Source of the DNA: PKWO01 sp036384915
GTDB lineage: Bacteria; Pseudomonadota; Gammaproteobacteria; Burkholderiales; Burkholderiaceae_D
Length of the DNA stretch: 64,000 nt
NCBI GenBank assembly: GCA_036384915.1
Contig: DASVLJ010000042.1
Coordinates: forward strand, 33,013 to 97,012
Direction: 5' to 3'
The translations under genes and the position numbers were made by a program. The notes below the pieces were generated by a model. The model saw only the letters and a program-made list of their open reading frames with translations. It was not told where the DNA came from and did not search any database. This document shows positions 34,627 through 43,503 of this stretch, piece by piece (the first letter of the stretch is position 1; every line of letters starts with the position of its first letter).

Positions 34627-36087
34627 TTACAGGTCGATCGCCGCCAGGCGGCGGTAGATCGTCAACGCCGAATTGTCGGATTGGCCCGCGATGAAATCGA
34701 CCACGAGGTGGGCGCGCACGTTCCATTCCTCGAACTCGTGATCGCGCCCGCCCAGGTGGGCCACGGCCTGCGAATAGGCGAGGCGGCATTCCGACGGGAT
34801 CAGCGCCAGCAATTGCTGTTCGAGGAAAAGCGAAGGATCGTTGTTGGAAGATGCCATCGCGGCCTGGAAGCGCGGCATCGACACCCTGAGCAGTATGGCG
34901 AATTGCTGCAGCAGATCCTTGACGATATTGTAGCCGTCGAGCGCGTGGCGCTGCACCTGCTCCAGCGTACGGATGTGCGCGGCGCAAAAGTTGCGCAGCG
35001 TCTGCAGCAGCACGGCTGTGCCCGAAGTGGGCGGCAACACGCTGTCGAGTTTGCCGGCGAAGACGTCTTCCTGCAGTCCGAGGAAGCAGCGCGCGGCATA
35101 GTCGGCCATCACGCTGAACAATTCGGCGCGTACGCTGGCGAAGGCCGCAGCGCTGCCGACATCGGCCGCCTGGCCCAATAACTCCATGATTTTTTCGTCG
35201 GCATCGTCCGGGTCCATCGGGATATAGGTCGAGAGCCATTCGTCGCGCAAGGTCTTGAGGGCGGCGCCGGCATCGACCGCACCGATGGCGATGGCATCTT
35301 CCAGATCGCCGAAGCCGGCGACGATCTCGTGCGCCGCTTCGACCAGCAGCGTGAGCGGGAAACGCCGCGGTGCCCCGGCGTCAATGCCGAAGGCCGACCA
35401 GATGCCCTTGACCAGGCCGGCTTCGGTGGAAAAGAACCCGGCATGCTCACCCGCTTTGCCGGCTGCGATCGAATCGCCGCCGCACATGTCGAGATGGCGA
35501 AGGTAGGTGGCGAGGCTGGTCTTGGTCAGGTTCAAGCCGCCGGGCTCGCCATGCCAATGCCATTTGCCGAGCAGGCGCAAGCCTTGCGGCACATCATTGA
35601 ATTGATGGAAATCGGTCAGCGCATTCAACACACGCGGGTCGCGCGCTTCCAGCTCGCGCGCGCCGTAGGCCAGGCTGGCGGCGCGAATCAAACCCGGGCC
35701 TTCTTCGGCGAACCAGTTGCGTATTGCCGCTGCGCCGGCTTCGCCATAGGGCGGGCTGCCGACGTCGCGCGCCAGGCAGGCCGTTTCGACGAAGGCCGGC
35801 AACGCGGCATAGGTTTCGCCATCGGCGCGGCCTTGTGCCGCCAGGCCGGCCGCCACGCGCGCGGCGATGGTGCGTCCGACCTGCGACACCTGCAAGGCAT
35901 GGCTCAGGCGGCTGCGCACCGCCGTGCTGCTGGTCAGGGAAAACAATTGCCCCTGTTGCTGCAGGCGGCGGAAGGCGGGGGAGAACACGATGCGGCCGCG
36001 ATCGGCCTCGCCCTCGGCCGAAAGGGACGATGCGGAGCCGGTGCGCAGGCGCTCGGTCTTCAGGATGGATGCGTAGTCCGGAGTCAT
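34627..36087 (-). CDS. dGTPase-like HD-domain protein with altered metal site
   Basis: 486 residues from the ATG at 36087 (MTPDYASILKTERLRTGS). The fold is clearly dGTP triphosphohydrolase (Dgt): FSPAFRRLQQQGQLF, SRLSHALQVSQVGR with H63, PLTLLVEAAHEI and DLEDA. However, the HD motif that binds metal in Dgt (L-x-HD-IG-PPFGH) reads LARDVGSPPYGEAG, with R107 in place of His, and EAADDI has become EAAHEI near 250-255. At least two metal ligands are therefore missing, which predicts a catalytically dead or altered enzyme, perhaps a regulatory subunit. The reading frame is intact. Confidence 0.85.
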   Translation of the reverse strand: MTPDYASILKTERLRTGSASSLSAEGEADRGRIVFSPAFRRLQQQGQLFSLTSSTAVRSRLSHALQVSQVGRTIAARVAAGLAAQGRADGETYAALPAFVETACLARDVGSPPYGEAGAAAIRNWFAEEGPGLIRAASLAYGARELEARDPRVLNALTDFHQFNDVPQGLRLLGKWHWHGEPGGLNLTKTSLATYLRHLDMCGGDSIAAGKAGEHAGFFSTEAGLVKGIWSAFGIDAGAPRRFPLTLLVEAAHEIVAGFGDLEDAIAIGAVDAGAALKTLRDEWLSTYIPMDPDDADEKIMELLGQAADVGSAAAFASVRAELFSVMADYAARCFLGLQEDVFAGKLDSVLPPTSGTAVLLQTLRNFCAAHIRTLEQVQRHALDGYNIVKDLLQQFAILLRVSMPRFQAAMASSNNDPSLFLEQQLLALIPSECRLAYSQAVAHLGGRDHEFEEWNVRAHLVVDFIAGQSDNSALTIYRRLAAIDL

Positions 36088-36744
36088 TTTGTCCAAGGCT
36101 CTATCGATCTGCCCTCCGCATTCAGAGAGGGGCCGGGCGTGATGCCGCAGCACGCTCCCGGCGATTGTATGACCGTGCGCAACAATTGGCAAAGCGCCAC
36201 GGTGCTGCGGTGCACGATAGCGTGGCATTGTTGCGAAATCTCCGCATGCAATGCTGGAAAAGAGCAGGCAAACGGGTTACACTTGATTTGCTCTTTTAAC
36301 AAGTCGAATATCGGCTTAAATCGTGTAGGAAAAATCTGTCACGTCCAGATGGATTGCGCGATGAATTGCAAAAATCGGAGACAATTTCCAGACTGGTATG
36401 GTCGCAAAACTGGCGATTTGCGTGGGGAAATTGTTACATCGGCAGAATTTACCTTTCGAGTTCGCAAAAAAGTGTTAAATGGCAAATGCCGGTAATAAGG
36501 CGCTGTAAAATAGAATTGAATCAACAAGAAGCGGGATCTACAAGAAATACTGCTTCCATAAATCAAAGCGGTACGGAAGAAACGACGAAGACTTCGCGCA
36601 GGGAAAGGCAGGGTGGCGCGAGGAACTTGCTTTGTGGCGAGCCGGTCTGAAAGGCAGGTCGCCGCGGGGTCAGACCTATCGAGCCCGGTGGTCGCACTGC
36701 GATGCCGAACCATCCCTGCGGCGCATGATGTACGGGGGAATGAA
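36088..36744. other. Long intergenic region, no gene recognised
   Basis: 657 bp, AT-rich between 36290 and 36560. Open frames here lack ribosome-binding sites and recognisable products. It may hold promoters for the flanking genes. I see no tRNA, repeats or terminators. Confidence 0.5.
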
Positions 36745-37620
36745 GTGGAAATACTCGGTGTGATCCTGGGCGTGGTGGCCGTTCTTGGGATAGGGGCGGC
36801 AATCTTCCTGCGCCAGCAATCGGCAAAAAAGAATACCTTCTCGCGCTACGAAGAAAAGCCTGTCTTGAACAAGGATGAAACCGTCCTGTTCGGGCGGTTG
36901 TGCCGTGCGTTGCCGAATTGCTACATATTCCCCAAAATGCCGGTCTCGCACCTGATCGAGCCGATGGAAGGCGACCGCAAGCGTACGCCACACCATTACG
37001 AGCGCATCGCAGACATGGCAGTCGATTTCGCCGTGTTCGATGGCGACCTTTCCCTGGTTTGCGTGATCCTGCTCGAACCGGAAGGCGTTATGGGCAACGA
37101 CCAGATGCGGCACGCCATCCTCGACCGCTGTCTGAAGAGCGCCACGGTCAAGGCCATGCGCTGGAGCACCAACAACAAGCCGTCGGTCGAGCAGATCAGC
37201 CGCTCCATTCTGCCGATGACCAACGCATCGCGCCCGACGCTGGACACCGGCAGCACGCTCAACCCTGCACCCGCGACAGCATCGAACACAGTCAGCCCGG
37301 ACACGGTGCAGCGAATCTATAAGGCCGACCCGGTGCCATCCAACATCCGCGGCCTGAGCCAGGAACAGCTCGACGCATTGACGCCGGCCAAGTATCTCGC
37401 AACCAACTACCCGCACATCTGGCAGCGCATCTGCCTGTTCGCATCCGAGCCCAAGCATTTGCAGAAATACCTGCAATCGCTCTCGATCCAGGACCGCGGC
37501 GAGAAGCGCGCCGGCTTCCCGGTCGAGGCGCTCAAGGAAATCACCGATATCCAGATAGAGAATGATCGCTTCCTGACCGGGCCGATTACCGGGTGGCAGC
37601 CGGCGTTTATCAATCGGTGA
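36745..37620 (+). CDS. DUF2726 domain membrane-anchored protein
   Basis: 291 residues from the GTG at 36745, chosen because GGGGGA lies upstream and the product then begins with a transmembrane helix (EILGVILGVVAVLGIGAAIFL). Residues ~35-170 form DUF2726: VLNKDETVLFGRLCRALPNCYIFPKMPVSHLIEP... FAVFDGDLSLVCVILLE, a nuclease-like alpha/beta fold common in Burkholderiales; function not known. A low-complexity Pro/Ala/Thr linker (~170-220) precedes a C-terminal helical part (SQEQLDALTPAKYLATNYPHIWQRI). Confidence 0.8.
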   Translation: MEILGVILGVVAVLGIGAAIFLRQQSAKKNTFSRYEEKPVLNKDETVLFGRLCRALPNCYIFPKMPVSHLIEPMEGDRKRTPHHYERIADMAVDFAVFDGDLSLVCVILLEPEGVMGNDQMRHAILDRCLKSATVKAMRWSTNNKPSVEQISRSILPMTNASRPTLDTGSTLNPAPATASNTVSPDTVQRIYKADPVPSNIRGLSQEQLDALTPAKYLATNYPHIWQRICLFASEPKHLQKYLQSLSIQDRGEKRAGFPVEALKEITDIQIENDRFLTGPITGWQPAFINR

Positions 37621-37680
37621 GTTGATTCCACCGGAAAGAAAGGCGGTTCATTGGCTTGACACCGTTCAGACAGATCACAA

Positions 37681-37702
37681 AAGGCCGCTGCTCAGCGGCC
37701 TT
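37681..37702. terminator. Hairpin terminator between convergent genes
   Basis: AAGGCCGCTG and CAGCGGCCTT pair around a minimal loop, followed on the plus strand by TTGTCGTTT. It separates the DUF2726 and FUSC genes. Confidence 0.65.
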
Positions 37703-37868
37703 GTCGTTTCCGGTACGTTGTGCTGGTCGCCGCACGGTGAATGCAAGTGAAGTCCAATGTCGGATGGCAACGCGTGGTGTGAGCCGGCCAAGGTCGGATG
37801 CGCATGCGCACACAGGCAGCACGGTGCAGCGGCAAATGGCGCTTATCAATTTGCGGTTCATGAGTGCA

Positions 37869-40106
37869 TCAATCCGGCTGAGCCAGTGCCTGCCCGATCA
37901 ACAAACCGCGCCGCGTAATCACATCGGCATCGGCGCGCAACAAGCCGAGCCGGCGCTGCAGCAACAGCCAGCCCGACCACGCCGCCGCCGGCGTACCCAC
38001 GTCGGGCGGCGCGGCGATACCGCTTTCGGCGGGGGCCGGTGCCGGTGCGCTTGCCTGCGGCAGCATCTCGGCCAGGCGTTTTTGCAACTCCCCCAGTGAG
38101 ACCCACACGCCGGAACAGGCGTTCTGAATCTGCGCCTCGACTTGCGGCCGGGGCATGTTGAGTGCGTGGCGGCGCAGCAGGATACGCAGCGCGGCGACGT
38201 GGGCCACGATCAAGTAGTTTTGCACGGTGAAGAGGTGGATGTCTTGCACGGCGCGTTGCTTGCTGGCCGGCTCATCGAGCATGCGCACCAGGGCCGAGTT
38301 CAAGCCGGCCAGGCTGTCGAACAGGCCCTTGCGGCACAGGCGGTAAAAGAAATCGTCCTTGACCTGGCCGAGCAGCAGTTCGCAGCTGGCTTCGATGTAG
38401 CGGCGGTTGGCGCCGAGCACGTTTTGCATCAGTTGCGGCAGCGCGCGGTATTCCCAGCTTGGCAATACGAAGGCGAAGAAGGTGGCGATCGCCACGCCGA
38501 TGACGGTGTCGATCAGCCGTTCGCCGATGGCGTGGCCGGTGCCGTGGGTCAGGAGCGTGATCTGCAGCAAAATCTGCATGCTGGCGAAGATGGCGGTGTA
38601 GCGGTATTTGACGTAGACGAAGGCCGAGGTGCCGATCGTGGCGACGAACAGGAAGGCCAGCAGCGCCGCGGGCGCATGCACGTAGTGCACGATCACCGCC
38701 GTCAGCATGCAGCCCATCGTGGTGCCGATCAGGCGGTCGCCGCGCCTTTGCTTGGTCAGGCTGAAGGTCGGCTTCAGGACGATGGCGATGGTCAGGATGA
38801 TCCAGTAGCCGTGCGAGGCGTAAGGCAGGTGTTCCGCCACCAGAAGGCCGAAGGAAATCGCCATGGCGATGCGCACGGCGAAGCGGAAGGTCGGCGATTG
38901 CCAGTTGAGGTTGGCTCGCAACAGGCTGAATTCGTATTTCTGCTTGGTCAGGAACGGGGTGAAGTCTGCGTGCGACAACTGCGGCAGGGACGCCGGCGTC
39001 TGGGTGGCAGCGTGCAGCTGCACGATGGTATCGATCACGTTCACCATTTTGTTGTACGCGCTGCGCACCACGGATACCGCTTCTTCCCTGCCCGGCAGGC
39101 TTTCGAGGCGCGCAATCTCGGCTTCGATGGCGGCGCGTTCGGGGGCATAGTCCATTCCTGGTTCGGAGGGCTGGCCGCGCGTGACGGCATACGCGATGGC
39201 TTGCACGTCGAGCGCGGCCTTGTAAGCCAGCCGTTGCAGCCAGCCGAGCACGTCGGCATCGGCCAAGTGGCGCCGCAGCAGGGCATAGTCGGTATGGGTG
39301 GCGAGCACGAGTTCGTACAGGTCGAGCATGCCGAAGTGGACTTGCATCAGGATGGCATCGCGCTCGCCCGGATCGCCGCGCAGGATCAGGTCGCGCGAGA
39401 CTTGCTGCTTGTCGGCCAGCACGCCTTGCTGGCGCACCAGGGCATTGAACTGCTCGTTCAAGTCGACGCCCATGTCGTAGAACTCGGACTTGATTTCGAT
39501 ATAGCGCGCCAGTTCGAACAGGGTTTCCGCCAGTACCTGCTGCTTGACGCGCGTACGGAACAGCCAGGCTGCGGCCATGGCGTAGAGCATGTAGATCGTC
39601 GCCCCCGCGGTGAACAGCGCGCTGTGGGCCAGCGCCTGCCGCACGCTCAAGTCGTTTTCCATCGAGAGTGTCATGATGAACAGCGCCGAGAATTGCAGTG
39701 GCATGGTCTTTTTGCCGTAGATCAGCATCATGCTGGCGAGGAAGCTGACCAGCACCACCATGATGCCGAGAAGCCAGTGCACCGGCGCGGCCAGCGTGAT
39801 GACCAGCGCCACGATGGAGCACAGGATGACGGACGCCAGCATTTCATGGAATTTGTGGCGTAGCGGGCTGATCAAATCCATGAAGCTGGTGCACAGCGCG
39901 CCGATGCAGACTGTCATGGCGGAAGACAGGTCGCTGTACCACATCACCAGGCTGGTCAATCCGATGATGCCGATCGCCGTGCGCAGGCCGGTGTAAAAAT
40001 AATGGCTGAACAAAAAGGTGCGCGGATCGAGCGCATAGTGCATGAACGGCGATCCGGCGGGCGGGGAGCCCGGTGAGGATGGCCCGGACTGCGGCGGTGG
40101 CTGCAT
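37869..40106 (-). CDS. FUSC-family inner membrane protein (YccS/FusC-like)
   Basis: A 745-residue protein with two membrane bundles of about five or six helices each (residues ~25-195 and ~405-545). Each bundle is followed by a cytoplasmic helical domain. This is the duplicated FUSC/aromatic acid exporter architecture (YccS, AaeB). Marker segments are PLRHKFHEMLASVILCSIVALVITL and the second-bundle LLVAEHLPYASHGYWIILTIAIVLKPTFSLTKQRRGDRLIGTTMG. Substrate unknown; no AaeA-like membrane-fusion gene adjoins it. Confidence 0.9.
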   Translation of the reverse strand: MQPPPQSGPSSPGSPPAGSPFMHYALDPRTFLFSHYFYTGLRTAIGIIGLTSLVMWYSDLSSAMTVCIGALCTSFMDLISPLRHKFHEMLASVILCSIVALVITLAAPVHWLLGIMVVLVSFLASMMLIYGKKTMPLQFSALFIMTLSMENDLSVRQALAHSALFTAGATIYMLYAMAAAWLFRTRVKQQVLAETLFELARYIEIKSEFYDMGVDLNEQFNALVRQQGVLADKQQVSRDLILRGDPGERDAILMQVHFGMLDLYELVLATHTDYALLRRHLADADVLGWLQRLAYKAALDVQAIAYAVTRGQPSEPGMDYAPERAAIEAEIARLESLPGREEAVSVVRSAYNKMVNVIDTIVQLHAATQTPASLPQLSHADFTPFLTKQKYEFSLLRANLNWQSPTFRFAVRIAMAISFGLLVAEHLPYASHGYWIILTIAIVLKPTFSLTKQRRGDRLIGTTMGCMLTAVIVHYVHAPAALLAFLFVATIGTSAFVYVKYRYTAIFASMQILLQITLLTHGTGHAIGERLIDTVIGVAIATFFAFVLPSWEYRALPQLMQNVLGANRRYIEASCELLLGQVKDDFFYRLCRKGLFDSLAGLNSALVRMLDEPASKQRAVQDIHLFTVQNYLIVAHVAALRILLRRHALNMPRPQVEAQIQNACSGVWVSLGELQKRLAEMLPQASAPAPAPAESGIAAPPDVGTPAAAWSGWLLLQRRLGLLRADADVITRRGLLIGQALAQPD

Positions 40107-40208
40107 ACGTGCGGGAATTGGCGAAAGGGGAATAAGCTAAAGCTTAGCCGATTTCCCCGCCCTGGTCATTGCAAAACATACGGGGCATGGTTATCGCCTT
40201 CAATGCGG

Positions 40209-40703
40209 TCAATCGCGTGCGGCGTAGGCGGCATCGAGCTCCTGTCTGGCTTGCGCAACGTCGGCTTCAAGCTGCGCCACGCGGTCGAAATAACTGCCGC
40301 GCAGGCGCGTATAGCCGTTGACGTTGCCCACTCGGTCGCCGCCGCGCACCTGGGAGCCTTGCGCCAGGCGCTGTTCGGCTTGCTGCAAATGCCTCAGCGC
40401 CGTGTCGATACGGGAATCGGCGGCTTGCTGTTTTTGCCGGCGCGCCCGGTAATCGGCATCTTGGTGCCTTTCCATTTCCAGCAAGGCCCGTTTGGCCGCA
40501 TGCTGCTGCTCCGGCGACAAGGTGGGGACCGAGATGGTCGAGACGGTCTGCCCTGCGGTTTCAGGCGGCTTTTCCTGGGAATACGTGACGGCGCCGTTCT
40601 TGTCTACCGACTTGTAGATCACGGTGCTTTGCGCACAGGCGCTGCCCGACGCCAGCGCGGCACAGGCCAGGGTGGTGAAGAGGGATACTCGCGAGATGCC
40701 CAT
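40209..40703 (-). CDS. DUF4124 domain secreted protein
   Basis: 164 residues. The signal peptide is MGISRVSLFTTLACAALASGSACAQ with a probable cleavage at CAQ-S. It is followed by VIYKSVDKNGAVTYSQEKPPETAG, the short DUF4124 beta unit. The C-terminal part is a long coiled coil (HAAKRALLEMERHQDADYRARRQKQQ ... VAQLEADVAQARQELDAAYAARD). DUF4124 proteins are common periplasmic proteins in beta- and gammaproteobacteria with no defined role. Confidence 0.85.
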   Translation of the reverse strand: MGISRVSLFTTLACAALASGSACAQSTVIYKSVDKNGAVTYSQEKPPETAGQTVSTISVPTLSPEQQHAAKRALLEMERHQDADYRARRQKQQAADSRIDTALRHLQQAEQRLAQGSQVRGGDRVGNVNGYTRLRGSYFDRVAQLEADVAQARQELDAAYAARD

Positions 40704-40806
40704 GATTGCCTCGTTTGAACAAAGCTATGCAAGCATCTTACTGTAGATCGGCTGGTTTGCGTTCCAGCGGCGGACAATGTTACCCGCCGTTACAAAGCCA
40801 GCCGCT

Positions 40807-42234
40807 TCAGTTGGCGGCCACCTTGTCCGATTCCAGGCCCTGCCAGCCGCCGCCCAGGGCCTTGACCAGGTAAACCGATGTCAGCATTTGCTGGCCGTGG
40901 ATCTGGGTCGCCTGGCGCTGGTTGGTCAGCAGCGTCTGCTGCGCCGTGATCACGTCCAGATAGGTGTCGAGTCCGCCGGTGTAGCGGTCGTTGGCCAGAT
41001 CGAAGGCTTTTTGCGAACTGCGCACGGCGGCTTCGGACTGGTTCGAGGCGCGCTGCAGCAGCGTTGCGCCGGTGATGCCGTCCTCCACCTCCTGCATCGC
41101 GACCAGCACGCTCTGGCGGTAGGCCGCCACTGCGCCTTGATACGATTGCTCGGCAATCCTCACGTTGGCGGTCGTCTTGCCGGCATCGAAGAGTGTTTGC
41201 GTCAGCGAAGCGCCGAGCGACCAGATCAGGTTCGGTGCGCTGATCAAGCTATGGAATTGGTTGCTGCTCCAGCCGACGCTGGGGTCCTGCGGCAACGGCT
41301 GGATCGTCAGGCTGGGGAAGTACGCAGCCTTGGCCACGCCGATATTGGCATTGGCTTGGGCCATGGCACGTTCGGCGGCGGCCACGTCGGGACGGCGCTG
41401 CAGCACGTCGGACGGCACACCGACGGGCAGGGCCGGCGGGGCGAGACTGGCTTGCGCCGCCTCGATGTGGAACAGCGGCGCCGGCGTGCCCGTCATCACG
41501 GCCAGGGCGTGCTCGTTTTGTGCGCGCTGGTTTTGCAGCAGCTCCAGCTGGGTCTTGGTCGAATCGAGCAGGGCTTGCTGCTGCGCCAGGTCCAGGCCCG
41601 ATGCCAGTCCGAGATCGTGGCGCGAGCTGACGAATTGCAGCGCCTTTTCCTCCAGGGCGATTCCCTGGCGTACCACGTCGATTTCGGCATCGAGTTCGCG
41701 GAGGTTGAAGTAGTCGGCCGCCAGCTGCGTCGTCAGCAAAAGGCGGGTATTTTCGAAATCGGCGCCGGCTTGCTGGTCGCCGGCGCGTGCCGCTTCCACG
41801 CCGCGCCTTATGCTGCCGAACAGGTCGGCCTCATAGCTCACTTCAAAACCGAGCCCGTAGCCGGTTTTAGCCTGCAAGGGGCGGGGCGGGACTTCCGCGC
41901 GCGATGCGCCGGCCGATGCGCCGGCCTGCGGGAACAGCGGGGACGAGGCGACCGTCACGATCTGGTGCGCCTGCTCCAGGCGCGAGGCGGCTTGCTTCAA
42001 ACTTTGGTTTTGCGCGATGGCTTGCTGTTCCAGTTCGTTTAACTTGGCGTCCTGGTACAGCTCCCACCAATTGCCTTTCAGGGCGTCATCGTTGGGTTGG
42101 GCCGCCTTGAAGGGGATGTCGCCCTGCCAGGCGGCCGGCATGGCGACATCGGGCTTCTTGTAGTCGGGGCCGACGGCGCAGCCTGCCAGCAGGGCTGCCA
42201 TGCCGGCCCATATGGTGCGGCGGGCCGGTTTCAT
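40807..42234 (-). CDS. Outer membrane efflux lipoprotein (NodT family)
   Basis: A 475-residue protein. The N-terminus MKPARRTIWAGMAALLAGCAVGPDY has a lipobox (LLAGC) and the CAVGPDYKKP motif that NodT/OprM-type outer membrane channel lipoproteins share. Family segments include LLTTQLAADYFNLRELDAEIDVV and RRPDVAAAERAMAQANANIGVAKAAYFP. It overlaps the membrane-fusion gene stop by 4 bp and completes a tripartite RND pump with the two upstream genes. Confidence 0.95.
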   Translation of the reverse strand: MKPARRTIWAGMAALLAGCAVGPDYKKPDVAMPAAWQGDIPFKAAQPNDDALKGNWWELYQDAKLNELEQQAIAQNQSLKQAASRLEQAHQIVTVASSPLFPQAGASAGASRAEVPPRPLQAKTGYGLGFEVSYEADLFGSIRRGVEAARAGDQQAGADFENTRLLLTTQLAADYFNLRELDAEIDVVRQGIALEEKALQFVSSRHDLGLASGLDLAQQQALLDSTKTQLELLQNQRAQNEHALAVMTGTPAPLFHIEAAQASLAPPALPVGVPSDVLQRRPDVAAAERAMAQANANIGVAKAAYFPSLTIQPLPQDPSVGWSSNQFHSLISAPNLIWSLGASLTQTLFDAGKTTANVRIAEQSYQGAVAAYRQSVLVAMQEVEDGITGATLLQRASNQSEAAVRSSQKAFDLANDRYTGGLDTYLDVITAQQTLLTNQRQATQIHGQQMLTSVYLVKALGGGWQGLESDKVAAN

Positions 42235-43502
42235 GGTGTGCCCTTCCTCGGAGCGTCCGCCGCCTTCGGCTGGGTTGCGCCGGCTGCCGGCGGTTGCATC
42301 ACGTAGACCGTGTCATTGTCGGCCAGCGAATCGGGCGGGTTCAGCACGATAGTGTCGCTCGTTTGCACTCCGCTCAGAATTTCGAGCTTCTCGCCAAGGT
42401 CGTGGCCGATGGAGACGCGTTGCAGCTTGACGCGGCCCTCGCCGTCGAGCGTGGCGACTTTGGTGCCGTCGGGGCGATACAGGATCACGTTGGAGGGCAC
42501 GATCAGCGCGGAGGACGCACCGCTGACCGGCAATGCCACCTGGACATAGGAACCGGCCAGCAGCTTGCCGTCCTTGTTCGGCAAGTCGACTTCCATCTGC
42601 AGGGTGCGCGTGGCGGCATCGATCGCTCCGGCGGTACGCACCACGGTGCCCTCGAATGTCTGGCCGGCCAGTTCGGTTTGCGTGACCTTGACCTTGTCGC
42701 CGACCTTGATGCGCTGCGAGTACGATTGCGGCACGTAGACATAGACGCGCAAGGGATCGGTCTGCGACATGGTGAATAAAGCCCGGCCCGAGGTGGCGCC
42801 GTTGGCCGCATCGACCAGGTCGCCGACTTCGACATTGCGGTGCGTGACCACGCCGTCGAACGGCGCCGTCACATTCTTGAATTGCTCGAGCTCGGACAGG
42901 CGCTTGACGTTCGCCTCGGCTGCAGCCAGGCTGGCCTGGGCTTGCGTGTAAGCGCTGGTGCGCTCGTTCAATTCCTGTTGCGTTACGGCGTCTTTCTTGC
43001 GCAAGGCTTCCCAGCGTTCCGCCGAGGTCTTGGCCAAATCGAGGCTCGAGACGGCCTGATCGCGCGCCGCTTTGGCTTGCGCCAGTTGCTGATCGACTTC
43101 GGGCGTGTCGATCACGGCCAGCACCTGGCCCTTCTTGACCCTGGCGCCGATATCGGTGTTCCAGCGCAATACGTAACCGGTGGCGCGCGCATAGATCGGC
43201 GACTCGATCATGCCCTGCAAGGTGCCGGGCAAGGTCAGGGCCGTGCCGCTGCCGTTCCCGTTTTCGGGCACGGGTTGCGTGGTCAGCACATAGACCTTGC
43301 CTTCTTCGGCATTCGATTTCTCCAGCGCACGGGCATGAGCGATGCGCAGGCCGATTTCGACGGCGGCGCCAGCAAGGAGCAGTACGATCACGGTGGCGCC
43401 GACGATGCGCGCACGTTTCAGGATGGGGCCGCGATGCGGATGATGGACCACGTGGGCCTCATCGGCGTGCCTGCCCATGGAGGAATGGCGTTGCTCGGTC
43501 AT
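42231..43502 (-). CDS. RND efflux periplasmic adaptor
   Basis: 423 residues from the ATG at 43502, eight bases behind GAAGGGAG; a longer frame of six codons has no better signal. One N-terminal membrane anchor (RARIVGATVIVLLLAGAAVEIGL) precedes the lipoyl-like halves (YVLRWNTDIGARVKKGQVLAVIDTPEVDQQL and VTAPFDGVVTHRNVEVGDLVD) and an alpha-helical hairpin. It lies 1 bp from the RND gene and overlaps the outer membrane channel gene, so the three are a single operon. Confidence 0.95.
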   Translation of the reverse strand: MTEQRHSSMGRHADEAHVVHHPHRGPILKRARIVGATVIVLLLAGAAVEIGLRIAHARALEKSNAEEGKVYVLTTQPVPENGNGSGTALTLPGTLQGMIESPIYARATGYVLRWNTDIGARVKKGQVLAVIDTPEVDQQLAQAKAARDQAVSSLDLAKTSAERWEALRKKDAVTQQELNERTSAYTQAQASLAAAEANVKRLSELEQFKNVTAPFDGVVTHRNVEVGDLVDAANGATSGRALFTMSQTDPLRVYVYVPQSYSQRIKVGDKVKVTQTELAGQTFEGTVVRTAGAIDAATRTLQMEVDLPNKDGKLLAGSYVQVALPVSGASSALIVPSNVILYRPDGTKVATLDGEGRVKLQRVSIGHDLGEKLEILSGVQTSDTIVLNPPDSLADNDTVYVMQPPAAGATQPKAADAPRKGTP

Positions 43503-43503
43503 G

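Noticed and set aside
36354..36650. 98-codon ORF in the gap before the DUF2726 gene
   Set aside because: Lacks a start signal and resembles random translation of AT-rich DNA.
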